DNA from: Oscillospiraceae bacterium
GTDB lineage: Bacteria; Bacillota_A; Clostridia; Oscillospirales; WRJC01
Assembly: GCA_009785015.1 (NCBI GenBank)
Contig: WQXD01000022.1
Location: forward strand, 1 to 25,595
Length of the DNA stretch: 25,595 nucleotides
Direction of reading: 5' to 3'
A program made the position numbers and the translations under genes. Positions 16,205 through 24,458 of this stretch are shown piece after piece (position 1 is the stretch's first letter; each line of letters starts with the position of its first letter). Below the pieces are notes generated by a model, which saw nothing but the letters and a program-made list of their open reading frames with translations, ran no database searches and was not told the DNA's origin.

Positions 16205-17848
16205 ATGTCAAAATATTCAATAGGCGTGGATTTCGGGACGCTTTCCGCCCGCGCGCTGCTCGTCGACGCGGAGACCGGGGAGGAAATCGCGGTTGTTTCA
16301 AGCGATTACGAACACGCGGTGATAGACGAAACAATGCTGTACTCCAATAAAAAACTGCCGCCGGACTATGCCCTGCAGCATCCGCGGGATTATTTGGATT
16401 CATTTGAATCAACTGTAAAATCTGTGATTGCAAGCTCAAAGATCGACCCTTCCGATGTCATCGGGATTGGCATAGACTTCACGGCCTGCACGGTTTTGCC
16501 GGTCGCCGAAAACGGCGAGCCGCTTTGCTTCTTGGAAAAATACAAAGAGACCCCCCACGCCTACGTAAAGCTCTGGAAACATCACGCAGCGCAGAAATAC
16601 GCCACCCTCATAAACGAAACCGCCGAAAAACGCGGCGAAGCCTGGCTTGCGAGATACGGCGGGAAAATATCGAGCGAATGGCTTTTCGCGAAGATTTTGC
16701 AGGTGCTCGAGGAAGCTCCGGAGATATACCGCGAAGCGGACTTTTTTATCGAAGCGGCGGACTGGATAATCTGGCAGCTGACCGGCGTCCAGACGAGAAA
16801 TTCCTGCACTGCGGGATACAAGGCGATGTGGCATAAAGGCGACGGTTACCCTTCCAAGGAATTTTTCGGGGCGCTCAACCCGGAATTTGAAAATGTGGTC
16901 GGGGACAAACTGAACTGCCCAATTTCCCCAATCGGCGCAAAGGCGGGCGAACTCACAAAGGAAGCGGCGGCGCGCTGCGGGCTCGCGGAGGGCACATCGG
17001 TCGCCATCGCCAATGTGGACGCGCACGTCACGGTTCCCGCAGTGGGCATATCCGAAGAGGGCGACATGCTGATGATAATGGGGACCTCGACATGCCACAT
17101 GCTGCTCGGCAGCAGCGAAAAGATCGTGCCGGGGATGTGCGGGGTGGTCGAGGACGGCATACTGCCGGGCTTTTACGGATACGAAGCGGGGCAGTCGTGC
17201 GTGGGCGACCATTTCGCGTGGTTCGCCGAAAATTTCGTCGCGGGCGGCGTCCCGCAAAACAAAATCGCGTATATAGCCGAAAAAGCGGGCAAATTAAAGC
17301 CGGGTGAATCGGGGCTTTTGGCCTTGGACTGGTGGAATGGAAACAGATCCGTTTTAGTCGACATAGACCTGACGGGGATGTTTCTGGGGATGACGCTTCT
17401 GACCAAACCCGAAGAGATGTACAGGGCGTTGGTCGAGGCGACGGCATACGGCACAAAAATGATCTTCGACACCTTCAAGGAAAACGACATAGAGGTAAAA
17501 CGCGTTTTCGCAGCGGGCGGAATCGCGGAAAAAGACCCGAACACGATGCAGATTTATTCCGACGTGTTGAACCTGCCGATAAAAATAGCGGGTTCGGCGC
17601 AGGCGCCCGCCCTCGGTTCGGCGATATTCGGCGCGGTGGCGGCGGGCAAAAAAAGAGGGGGGTACGACTCGATAGGCGAGGCGTCGAAGACGATGAGCTC
17701 GCTGTCCGACAGGGTTTATTTGCCTTGTCCCGAAAATGTGAAAATTTACGCCAAACTCTATGCGGAGTACAGGACGCTGCACGATTATTTCGGCAGGGGC
17801 GCAAACGACGTGATGAAAAGGCTCAAAGAGATCAAAGCAGAGGTATGA
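16205..17848 (+). CDS. araB: Ribulokinase (FGGY family)
   Basis: The 547-residue product is a full-length FGGY kinase. The N-terminal phosphate loop [18 protein letters not shown], the stretch [15 protein letters not shown] and [14 protein letters not shown] are characteristic of AraB rather than xylulokinase or glycerol kinase. The C-terminal half has [10 protein letters not shown] and [24 protein letters not shown], also AraB-like. The enzyme phosphorylates L-ribulose to L-ribulose-5-phosphate in the cytoplasm. Length is close to known AraB (about 560 aa). It is the first gene of a sugar module, has its own promoter at 16136 and is followed 50 bp later by the isomerase gene. No araD or araC/araR gene is present in the window. 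Confidence 0.92.
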   Translation: MSKYSIGVDFGTLSARALLVDAETGEEIAVVSSDYEHAVIDETMLYSNKKLPPDYALQHPRDYLDSFESTVKSVIASSKIDPSDVIGIGIDFTACTVLPVAENGEPLCFLEKYKETPHAYVKLWKHHAAQKYATLINETAEKRGEAWLARYGGKISSEWLFAKILQVLEEAPEIYREADFFIEAADWIIWQLTGVQTRNSCTAGYKAMWHKGDGYPSKEFFGALNPEFENVVGDKLNCPISPIGAKAGELTKEAAARCGLAEGTSVAIANVDAHVTVPAVGISEEGDMLMIMGTSTCHMLLGSSEKIVPGMCGVVEDGILPGFYGYEAGQSCVGDHFAWFAENFVAGGVPQNKIAYIAEKAGKLKPGESGLLALDWWNGNRSVLVDIDLTGMFLGMTLLTKPEEMYRALVEATAYGTKMIFDTFKENDIEVKRVFAAGGIAEKDPNTMQIYSDVLNLPIKIAGSAQAPALGSAIFGAVAAGKKRGGYDSIGEASKTMSSLSDRVYLPCPENVKIYAKLYAEYRTLHDYFGRGANDVMKRLKEIKAEV

Positions 17849-17898
17849 GCAATTGGGAAAAATAAAATAATTAAAAATAATTAAAAAGGAGAATAAAT

Positions 17899-19398
17899 AT
17901 GTCATTTAAAATCAATTCAAAGAACATCCCGGAGGTAAAGCTCGGTATAGTGGCGGTGAGCCGCGACTGTTTTGTTTCGACGCTCAGCGAGAAAAGAAGG
18001 GAAGCGACCGTAAAATGCCTGACTGAAAAAAAGGTGAAAATCCATAACTGCAAAATAATCGTGGAAAATGAAAACGACGTTTTGAAGGCGATAGCCGACT
18101 TAAATGAGAATAATGTAAATGCGCTCGTGGTTTTTTTGGGCAACTTCGGCCCGGAAGGGCCCGAAACCATGCTCGCGCAAAAATTTGCCGGCCCCGTCAT
18201 GTTCGCCGGGGCAGCGGAGGAATCGACGGAGGTTTTGGCCAGCGAGAGGGGCGACGCCTACTGCGGCATGCTCAGCATGTCATATAACCTGGCCCTGCGC
18301 GGGCTCAACGTGTATATCCCCGAATATCCCGTGGGAGACGCGTGCGAAGTCGCGGAAATGATAAAAGATTTCGAAATTATCGCAAGGGCCTATCTGGGCA
18401 TCAAAGGGCTCAAAATCATCACTTTCGGGCCAAGGCCGTTCGACTTTTTCGCCTGCAACGCGCCGATTGCGCCGCTTTTCGATTTGGGCGTCGAGCTGCA
18501 GGAAAACAGCGAGCTCGATTTGTTCGAATCCTACAACAAACACGCCGGCGACAAGCGCCTGCCCGAGGTGGTCAAAGAGATCGAAGAAGATCTGAAAAAC
18601 AGCAAATGCCATTTCCCGAAGGTGATACCAAACCTCGCGCAGTATGAGCTCACTTTGTCCGACTGGTTCGAAAAAAATCTGGGGGCTTCCAAATATACCG
18701 CTTTTGCCAACAAATGCTGGCCCGCGTTCCAGACGATGTTTCACTTTGTGCCCTGCTATGTCAATTCGAGGTTCGCCTCAAAGGGCATACCGATAGCGTG
18801 CGAAACGGATATCTACGGCGCGCTCACCGAATACATACTCACATGCATAACCGGGGAAAGCGTGACATTGCTGGATATAAACAACACGGTGCCCGCCGAT
18901 TTGTACGAGACGCATAAAGCGCTGGCAAAAGAGTACGCGCAAAGCGATTTGTTCATGGGCTTCCACTGCGGGAACACACCTGTCTGCCGCCTGAAATCGG
19001 GCGCGCTCACCCACCAGCTGATCATGAAGCGCCTGCTCGAGCCCGACAGCGAGCCGTATATGTCGAGAGGGGCCCTGGAGGGGGACATCGCCGCTTCCGA
19101 CATCACCCTGTTCAGGCTGCAGAGCTCAAAGGACGGCGAACTGCGCTCATATATCGCCCAGGGCGAAACCCTGGATATTCCCAGCAAATCATTTGGCGGC
19201 ATAGGGGTGATCGCGGTAAAGGAAATGGCGAGGTTCTACAGGCATGTTTTGATCCAGAAGCAATTCCCGCACCACAGCGGCGTGGGCTTTTCGAAGTGCG
19301 GCAAATACCTGTTTGAACTCCTCAAGCTCATCGGCGTAAAGGATATAAACTACAATCAGCCCAAGGGCATTTTGTACAAAACCGAAAACCCGTTCTAA
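17899..19398 (+). CDS. L-fucose/L-arabinose isomerase family protein
   Basis: The 499-residue product belongs to the FucI/AraA superfamily of Mn-dependent ketol isomerases (COG2407 type). Presumed metal ligands are Glu302 in ACETDIYGALTEY, Asp326 in LLDINN and a His in QFPHHSGV (458/459). The N-terminal half has the Rossmann-like LGIVAVSRDCF and ALVVFLGNFGPEGPET. It interconverts an aldose and ketose, most likely L-arabinose/L-ribulose given the ribulokinase gene 50 bp upstream, but L-fucose or another sugar is possible from sequence alone. It is closer to the L-fucose isomerase-like group than to classical AraA. AAGGAG precedes the ATG. A GC-rich hairpin follows the gene. Confidence 0.85.
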   Translation: MSFKINSKNIPEVKLGIVAVSRDCFVSTLSEKRREATVKCLTEKKVKIHNCKIIVENENDVLKAIADLNENNVNALVVFLGNFGPEGPETMLAQKFAGPVMFAGAAEESTEVLASERGDAYCGMLSMSYNLALRGLNVYIPEYPVGDACEVAEMIKDFEIIARAYLGIKGLKIITFGPRPFDFFACNAPIAPLFDLGVELQENSELDLFESYNKHAGDKRLPEVVKEIEEDLKNSKCHFPKVIPNLAQYELTLSDWFEKNLGASKYTAFANKCWPAFQTMFHFVPCYVNSRFASKGIPIACETDIYGALTEYILTCITGESVTLLDINNTVPADLYETHKALAKEYAQSDLFMGFHCGNTPVCRLKSGALTHQLIMKRLLEPDSEPYMSRGALEGDIAASDITLFRLQSSKDGELRSYIAQGETLDIPSKSFGGIGVIAVKEMARFYRHVLIQKQFPHHSGVGFSKCGKYLFELLKLIGVKDINYNQPKGILYKTENPF

Positions 19399-19414
19399 CT
19401 CAAAACCAAACGGC

Positions 19415-19471
19415 GCACGCGGCGGGGCAAACGCCACTTAGGGTCCGCCCGCCGCGTGCATTTAAATTTTT
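19415..19471 (+). terminator. Strong GC-rich hairpin with T-tract after the isomerase gene
   Basis: GCACGCGGCGGG (19415-19426) pairs perfectly with CCCGCCGCGTGC (19448-19459) around a 21-nt loop, followed by ATTTAAATTTTT (19460-19471). It looks like an intrinsic terminator ending the araB-isomerase transcript. The next gene starts only 15 bp later with no clear promoter between, so read-through or a stabilising role is likely. Confidence 0.75.
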
Positions 19472-19485
19472 GGAGAAAATAAATC

Positions 19486-19902
19486 ATGGGTAAAAAAATT
19501 AAAATAGCGCTGATAATCGCCGCGGCCCTGATCATAGCCGCCGCCGCGGTTTTTGTCGCTTCGAAACTGATGAAAAGGGATAAAGTCCACGAAGCCAATC
19601 TCACTTTGTTCAAATGCCATATGGGCCAGAAGCTGACCGATTCCGATCTGACCGAGATAAAAGACATAATCGAAGCTGCGGTGCCCGGCAAAGTTCTGGA
19701 TGTGGCAAAAGGATCCATCCCGTATATAGAGAGCCTCACGGGCGAGCAGGGCGAGGAAATAAACCTCGGGGACAGCGTGACGGTGACCTTATCCGTTTTG
19801 ACCGAAGAGCAAAAGGTGGCGGCGTTTTCCGCAGTGGCGAAAAACTACGGGATAACCGGAGGCCATTTGGTGGAAATAAAAGACATATACCGAAACGATT
19901 AA
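19486..19902 (+). CDS. Small membrane-anchored protein of unknown function
   Basis: I do not recognise this 138-residue protein. It has a short basic start (MGKKIK), one hydrophobic Ala/Ile-rich segment (about residues 5-28) that fits a signal anchor, and a basic KLMKRDK after it. The remainder is a small mixed alpha/beta domain: KLTDSDLTEIKDIIEAAVPGK is helical, GDSVTVTLSVL looks like a beta-strand, and a final Gly-Gly-His turn follows. It would place a roughly 110-residue domain outside the cell. GGAG lies about 10 bp before the ATG. It lies between the isomerase hairpin and the sugar phosphate isomerase gene, 26 bp from the latter, so the pair may be co-transcribed. Confidence 0.7.
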   Translation: MGKKIKIALIIAAALIIAAAAVFVASKLMKRDKVHEANLTLFKCHMGQKLTDSDLTEIKDIIEAAVPGKVLDVAKGSIPYIESLTGEQGEEINLGDSVTVTLSVLTEEQKVAAFSAVAKNYGITGGHLVEIKDIYRND

Positions 19903-19928
19903 TTTAGAATTTGGGAAATTTTTGTGTT

Positions 19929-20768
19929 ATGAATCAAAACAAAAACAAGATTTTGTGTTCCACGGGGACGATAATCGGCAGACTGAATGATTTTGATTAC
20001 ACGCTCATACCCGTGTACGCGAAAAACATAAATTGCGACGGATATGAATTTATGATGGAGCCGTTTTGGAACGACGAAAAAAAAGCGGATGAAATCGTAT
20101 CGTATCTGCTGCCTTTCGGCATAAATTTCGAAACCCTGCATATGGATAAATACATCGGGGACATGATAAGCGGCGGCAAACCCGGCGAACTCGCCGAGGC
20201 AAAGCGCGTTTTTGAACTGAATTGTGTGACAGCTGCGAAACTCGGCGCGGAGCTTCTTGTTTTGCATCTGTGGGGCGGGCCTTCCTCAGATCAGAACATC
20301 GGCGAAAACATAAAGGTTTACGCGGATTTGCTCGGGATTGCAAAAAGATACGGTCTGGCGCTGAGTGTGGAAAATGTGGTATGCAACACATATAACGCGC
20401 TTGTGCACATGGAAGAACTGTACAGGACATACAAAAGCGCCGTGAAATTCACGATAGATATAAGGCACGCCGAATTTCACAAAATGTTAAAGGCGACCTG
20501 CGAAGCCCGGTTTCTGTGGGAGAATGAGCTCGTGCCGCATTTTCACATAGCGGACTATAAGGGAGGCTATATGGACTGGTCGAAACTCCGGCCCGTTTTG
20601 CCGCCCGGGGAAGGGGAAATCGATTTCGGGTATTTTTCCGGGTTTTTGAAAAAGACGGGTTACAGGGGTTCGTTTACGCTCGAGGCGAGCGGGGCGATGA
20701 AGGAGACGGGTATGGATTTTGAAAAACTGAACAGGTGTCTCGATTTTGTCCGCGCTTTATTGATATAA
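19929..20768 (+). CDS. Sugar phosphate isomerase/epimerase (AP endonuclease family 2 TIM barrel)
   Basis: The 279-residue product has the xylose-isomerase-like TIM barrel with the four usual metal ligands: Glu148 (SVENV), Asp177 (FTIDIRHAEFH), His206 (HFHIADYKG) and Glu252 (FTLEASG). Members include L-xylulose-5-P 3-epimerase (UlaE/SgbU), inosose isomerases and related enzymes. Position downstream of araB and an isomerase suggests it acts in the same sugar pathway, perhaps supplying an epimerase step that no AraD covers here; this is inference. The ATG at 19929 is chosen because the alternative TTG at 19911 has no better RBS and adds only six residues. The RBS is weak for either. Its stop is followed by the ilvE promoter. 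Confidence 0.82.
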   Translation: MNQNKNKILCSTGTIIGRLNDFDYTLIPVYAKNINCDGYEFMMEPFWNDEKKADEIVSYLLPFGINFETLHMDKYIGDMISGGKPGELAEAKRVFELNCVTAAKLGAELLVLHLWGGPSSDQNIGENIKVYADLLGIAKRYGLALSVENVVCNTYNALVHMEELYRTYKSAVKFTIDIRHAEFHKMLKATCEARFLWENELVPHFHIADYKGGYMDWSKLRPVLPPGEGEIDFGYFSGFLKKTGYRGSFTLEASGAMKETGMDFEKLNRCLDFVRALLI

Positions 20769-20780
20769 CAAAAAAATATA

Positions 20781-20809
20781 TTGACTTTTGGTTTACAATG
20801 GTGTATAAT
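20781..20809 (+). promoter_or_regulatory. Sigma-A promoter of the ilvE operon
   Basis: TTGACT (20781-20786), a 17-bp spacer, TATAAT (20804-20809). The -10 is preceded by GTG rather than TGn. The predicted leader to the ATG at 20842 is about 26 nt, with GGAGG at 20830-20834. No leader peptide or T-box would fit. Confidence 0.85.
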
Positions 20810-20841
20810 GAGAAAATAACAGACAAAACGGAGGAAAAACC

Positions 20842-21924
20842 ATGTCACAAAAATTAACGGCGCAAGATATAAAAATAGAAAAAACAAACCGGCCCAAAAT
20901 AAAGCCGCCGCCCGAGGATATGATTTTCGGCAAAAATTTTTCGGATCATATGTTCATTATGGAATACGGCGTCGAAAAAGGCTGGAATAATCCCAAAATC
21001 GTACCGTACGGCGAAATATCGCTTTCGCCGGCCTCGATGGTTTTCCATTACGGGCAGGAACTCTTCGAAGGGCTGAAAGCGTACAGAACCGCTTCGGGAA
21101 AAATCCGGCTGTTCAGGCCGGAAAAAAACGTGGCCCGCATGAACTGGACCTGCGAGCGCCTCTGCATCCCCGAGCTCGACCCGGAGTTTGCCCTCGAGGC
21201 GATAAAGGCGATTGTGAAATTCGACTCCGACTGGATCCCGTATGAGCCCGAATATTCGCTCTATATCAGGCCTTTCATAATCGCGACCGACCCGTTTATC
21301 GGGGTGAAGCCGTCGTCCTCATATCTTTTTATGATAATACTTTCGCCTGTGGGCGCGTATTATCCCGAAGGGATCGACCCCGTGAAGATCTATGTCGAGA
21401 ACGAATATGTGAGAGCTGTAAAGGGCGGTTTGGGTTTCGCCAAAGCGGGCGCGAATTACGCCGCTTCGCTCAAAGCGCAGGATAAAGCCAAAAAAATCGG
21501 ATATACGCAGGTTTTGTGGCTCGACGGCGTGGAGAGAAAATACATCGACGAAGTCGGGACGATGAATGTGATGTTTGTCATAGGGGGCAAAGTGGTAACT
21601 CCGAGCCTCGACGGCAGCATACTGCCGGGGGTCACGAGAGATTCGGTCATCATGCTGCTTAAGGACTGGGGATATACAATAGAGGAACGCAGACTCGCCC
21701 TTTCCGAAATAATCGAGGCGAACAAAAACGGCACCCTCGGCGAAGCCTTCGGGACCGGGACCGCCGCCGTCATTTCGCCGATAGGGACGTTGAATTCGGA
21801 CGGCGAAATAATAGAGATAAACGGCGGCCGGATAGGCCCCATAGCCCAAAAGCTCTACGATACGATAACCGGCATACAATACGGAAAAACCGAAGACAGA
21901 TTCAACTGGACGCTTGAACTTTGA
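20842..21924 (+). CDS. ilvE: Branched-chain amino acid aminotransferase
   Basis: The 360-residue product is a fold-type IV PLP aminotransferase of the longer BCAT group (BCAT2/eukaryote-like, about 350 aa). The PLP lysine is Lys201 in GFAKAGANYAASLKAQ. Also seen are HYGQELFEGLKAYR, SLYIRPFIIATD, the YIDEVGTMNVMFV segment and GTGTAAVISPIGTL for phosphate binding. It interconverts Leu, Ile and Val with their 2-oxo acids using 2-oxoglutarate/glutamate, in the cytoplasm. It is the first gene of an operon with a thioesterase and an LCP protein, under the promoter at 20781. Confidence 0.95.
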   Translation: MSQKLTAQDIKIEKTNRPKIKPPPEDMIFGKNFSDHMFIMEYGVEKGWNNPKIVPYGEISLSPASMVFHYGQELFEGLKAYRTASGKIRLFRPEKNVARMNWTCERLCIPELDPEFALEAIKAIVKFDSDWIPYEPEYSLYIRPFIIATDPFIGVKPSSSYLFMIILSPVGAYYPEGIDPVKIYVENEYVRAVKGGLGFAKAGANYAASLKAQDKAKKIGYTQVLWLDGVERKYIDEVGTMNVMFVIGGKVVTPSLDGSILPGVTRDSVIMLLKDWGYTIEERRLALSEIIEANKNGTLGEAFGTGTAAVISPIGTLNSDGEIIEINGGRIGPIAQKLYDTITGIQYGKTEDRFNWTLEL

Positions 21925-21940
21925 TCAGGGTGAAAAATTT

Positions 21941-22735
21941 ATGAAGTGGTCCGACGAATACAGGGTGCATTATTATTACACGGATTATAACAACGTCTTA
22001 AAGCCTGCGTATATCGGCAGATATATGCAGGAGACCGCTTGGAACGCGCTTAAAAACTGGGGACCGTCGCCGGCTTATCTGTATGAAAAAAAACTCGCCT
22101 TCATTTTGACGAAGATTAGTTTCAGGTATTACGGGCAAATACGCGAAGACGAGATAATAAAAGTCGAAACATGGGCGAATCCGCCCAAAACCGTCGTATT
22201 CCCGAGGCATTACCGGATATACAGGGGCGGCGAAACAGCCGTCGAGGCGGTTTCGGAATGGGTGCTTTTGGACACCGAAGGAAAAAATATACTGCGCCCC
22301 GCCGACTACAGTGAGGTTTTGACCGCTTATGACGGCGAAGAACCGGGGTTTACGGTTCAAAAACGGATCAAAATGCCGGAAAACATGGACGCCGCGGCGG
22401 AATATACGGTCGGTTATTCCGATATAGACACAAATTTTCATATGAACAACGCGCGCTATATAGACCTGATATGCGATAACCTGTATTCACCCGAGGACAC
22501 GATTTCGCCCTTTCTGCAAAAAAGGCTCATATCCCTCGACATAAATTACACCGGCGAAGCGCGCTTCGCCCAGACAATCGCGATAAATAAAGGCGTGGTA
22601 TCCGGGGACGGCGGCGCCCCGGTAAGAACAGAGGAGCACTACATGAAGGCGAAAATAAAAAACGGGGGGCAGAATTGTTTCGAAGCCAAAATAGCAATAG
22701 CGCCGGAAAACGGACAAGAGGGAAGGGGAGAATAA
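21941..22735 (+). CDS. Acyl-ACP thioesterase
   Basis: The 264-residue product is a two-hotdog-domain protein of the FatA/FatB-like bacterial acyl-ACP thioesterase family. The N-terminal half has YYTDYNNVLKPAYIGRYMQE, and the second half has the catalytic DIDTNFHMNN motif with Asp163, Asn165 and His167, then ARYIDLI. It hydrolyses acyl-ACP to release free fatty acids, in the cytoplasm. A TTG at 21914 overlapping ilvE could extend the frame by nine residues, but AGGGTG before the ATG at 21941 supports the shorter form. It lies 16 bp after ilvE and 1 bp before the LCP gene, clearly in one operon. Confidence 0.92.
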   Translation: MKWSDEYRVHYYYTDYNNVLKPAYIGRYMQETAWNALKNWGPSPAYLYEKKLAFILTKISFRYYGQIREDEIIKVETWANPPKTVVFPRHYRIYRGGETAVEAVSEWVLLDTEGKNILRPADYSEVLTAYDGEEPGFTVQKRIKMPENMDAAAEYTVGYSDIDTNFHMNNARYIDLICDNLYSPEDTISPFLQKRLISLDINYTGEARFAQTIAINKGVVSGDGGAPVRTEEHYMKAKIKNGGQNCFEAKIAIAPENGQEGRGE

Positions 22736-22736
22736 G

Positions 22737-23867
22737 ATGCTGCTGTCGAGCTTGAGAAATTTTTTCATATCGCTGTTTATCACCCTGATAGTGTTCGGGG
22801 TTGCGGCGCATTTTTTGGTGGGATTCATCAATGAGAATCTGATCGGATTTACCAACCCCCAGCCGACGTCCGGCCCGGAAGAAGGGACCACGGATGAAAA
22901 TGACAATTCCGATACGCCGGAAAACGGCGATACAAACGTGTTTACGGTTTTGGTTTTGGGGATCGACGACGGGCAGTCGCAGCCCAGGGATTATGAAAAC
23001 GACGAAAACGACAAAGAAAATGAGGCGAAAAGAGAAGCCGATACGATTTTTCTGATAAATATAAACGCGATAACGAGGGTTATCATGGTTTCTTCGCTGC
23101 CCTGCGACATGAAAATCGAAGGGGACGGATATATACTCCGTCTGGGGTCCGTTTACGCGCACGGCGGCGTGGGACTCATGAAAAAGGCCGTGCACGCGTA
23201 CACGGGGCTTGAAGCCGATTATTGTTTTGTGCTGGATTACGACAGCGTGGAAATGATCATCGATTCATTGGGAGCCATGGAATACGCCATAAACGAAGAT
23301 ATGTACTATAAGCCGGTGCCTTACGACGTGACCACTACCGAAGCCACGACGACCGAAAAAAGCGAAAATGACGAAAATACCGAAGAAACGCAGGAAACGA
23401 CAAACCGCAATATAATAAACATCAAAAAAAGCGAGCAGACGACAAACGAGCAGGGGAAAGCGGTGATAAACGGAGCGGCCGCAATCCAGATACTCAGATA
23501 TAAAAATTACAAAAACGAAGAATACAGCCGCAATTCGGTGCAAATAAATTTTGTGCGGGAATTCGTCAGACAGAAGATGACCCTTGAAAATCTGACGAGG
23601 GCGGATGAGCTGTACGAAAAAATAAAAGAAGCTGTCGTCGCCTCGGATATGGATAAGGAAGTTTTTAAGTTCTATACAAATACGCTGTTCTCCCTCTCCG
23701 ATTTCGAAGTGGCAATAGAGCCTTATCCCGGTTCCGTGAAAATCGAAAACGGAACGGCGTTTTTTGATCCGATTTTAAAAAGCGCGATAGAGCGGTACAA
23801 AAAGTACAGAAAAGTGAAAGAAGTCGATCTGACCGGGGAGAGCGCCACGGGCGGTCTCCCGAATTGA
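22737..23867 (+). CDS. Divergent LytR-CpsA-Psr (LCP) family protein
   Basis: The 376-residue product has a basic start, one membrane segment (about residues 9-29), a Thr/Glu/Asp-rich spacer and an extracytoplasmic domain with LCP landmarks: VLVLGIDD (72-79), READTIFLININ (Asp102) and RLGSVYAHGGVGLMKKAV (135-152), which matches the 'KLNaAya.GG' element. LCP enzymes attach wall teichoic acids or other polymers to peptidoglycan. Two features are unusual. The canonical IPRD motif is LPCDM, with Cys123 in place of the pyrophosphate-binding Arg, and a low-complexity Thr/Glu/Asn insertion occupies residues 198-240 before RYKNYK...SRNSVQ (Arg254, Arg265). It may have altered activity or be non-enzymatic. 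AGGGGAG precedes the ATG. Confidence 0.82.
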   Translation: MLLSSLRNFFISLFITLIVFGVAAHFLVGFINENLIGFTNPQPTSGPEEGTTDENDNSDTPENGDTNVFTVLVLGIDDGQSQPRDYENDENDKENEAKREADTIFLININAITRVIMVSSLPCDMKIEGDGYILRLGSVYAHGGVGLMKKAVHAYTGLEADYCFVLDYDSVEMIIDSLGAMEYAINEDMYYKPVPYDVTTTEATTTEKSENDENTEETQETTNRNIINIKKSEQTTNEQGKAVINGAAAIQILRYKNYKNEEYSRNSVQINFVREFVRQKMTLENLTRADELYEKIKEAVVASDMDKEVFKFYTNTLFSLSDFEVAIEPYPGSVKIENGTAFFDPILKSAIERYKKYRKVKEVDLTGESATGGLPN

Positions 23868-23885
23868 GACAATATTGATATATGT

Positions 23886-23969
23886 GCGGGCATGGCGGAA
23901 TTGGCAGACGCGCCGGATTTAGGATCCGGTGGTTTACCCGTGCAGGTTCAAGTCCTGTTGCCCGCACCA
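23886..23969 (+). tRNA. tRNA-Leu (anticodon UAG)
   Basis: An 84-nt class II tRNA: acceptor GCGGGCA/TGCCCGC, D arm with GGCAGAC, anticodon stem CCGGA/TCCGG with loop TTTAGGA (anticodon TAG in DNA), a long variable arm GGTTTACC, T arm GCAGG TTCAAGT CCTGT, discriminator A and an encoded CCA. It starts 18 bp after the LCP stop; no separate promoter is obvious, so it may be read from the ilvE operon. Confidence 0.97.
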
Positions 23970-24069
23970 AACATAAAGCAAGCCTGCGCTGAAAAATATT
24001 TCGAGAACTAACATTCGGAACAAAGTGGAAAACCCCGAAATTGCGGCCTTTGGGATAAGGAGAAATTTT

Positions 24070-24444
24070 ATGGAAATGATTTACGATATATCTGTAAAAA
24101 CGAATGCAGGTGCGGACTTCTACCTGCTACTCGGCGATTTTCTGGATTCGTTTTACAAGCTGACAGATAAAGAAAAAACCATAGTACTGTCGGTTGCGCC
24201 TGATGATATGGCGAAACCGGAATATGTTCCGTTTCTCGCGTCTGCGGCGCATAAACTCGCAGACGACTTTGTCATAAAACCGCCGGATTGGGTATTTGAT
24301 AAACGATGTTATCTCCCCGGCGATAAGCCTCATTTTGCCTGTAACGCCAAAGGAAACCTGCGTCTGTGGTTTATGTATAAATCCCCGTCGGAATTTAAGC
24401 ACCGCAATTTATTTGTAGATGAAAATGTGTTATCAAGGGTATAG
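24070..24444 (+). CDS. Small protein paired with a nucleotidyltransferase, possible antitoxin-like partner
   Basis: This 124-residue soluble protein has no signal peptide. A helical first half (GADFYLLLGDFLDSFYKLTDKEKTIVLS) is followed by HKLADDFVIKPPDWVFDKRCYLPGDKPHF. A PPxW...yLpg.pxF segment of this kind is one I associate with small proteins encoded just before DUF6036/AbiEii-like nucleotidyltransferases, which is the arrangement here; this recollection is not verified. AAGGAG lies 8 bp before the ATG at 24070; an upstream GTG at 24025 would add 15 residues without an RBS. The stop is 14 bp before the next ATG and its end overlaps that gene's ribosome binding site. The function is unproven; antitoxin is an inference. 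Confidence 0.65.
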   Translation: MEMIYDISVKTNAGADFYLLLGDFLDSFYKLTDKEKTIVLSVAPDDMAKPEYVPFLASAAHKLADDFVIKPPDWVFDKRCYLPGDKPHFACNAKGNLRLWFMYKSPSEFKHRNLFVDENVLSRV

Positions 24445-24458
24445 GAGGCATTTGTTGT

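Noticed and set aside
16436..17257. A 273-codon open frame on the minus strand.
   Set aside because: It lies antisense to araB, whose FGGY motifs are intact, so it is a codon-bias shadow.
23970..24069. An attachment-site repeat or terminator directly after tRNA-Leu.
   Set aside because: No second copy of the tRNA 3' end is visible in the window, and no hairpin with a T-tract is present.
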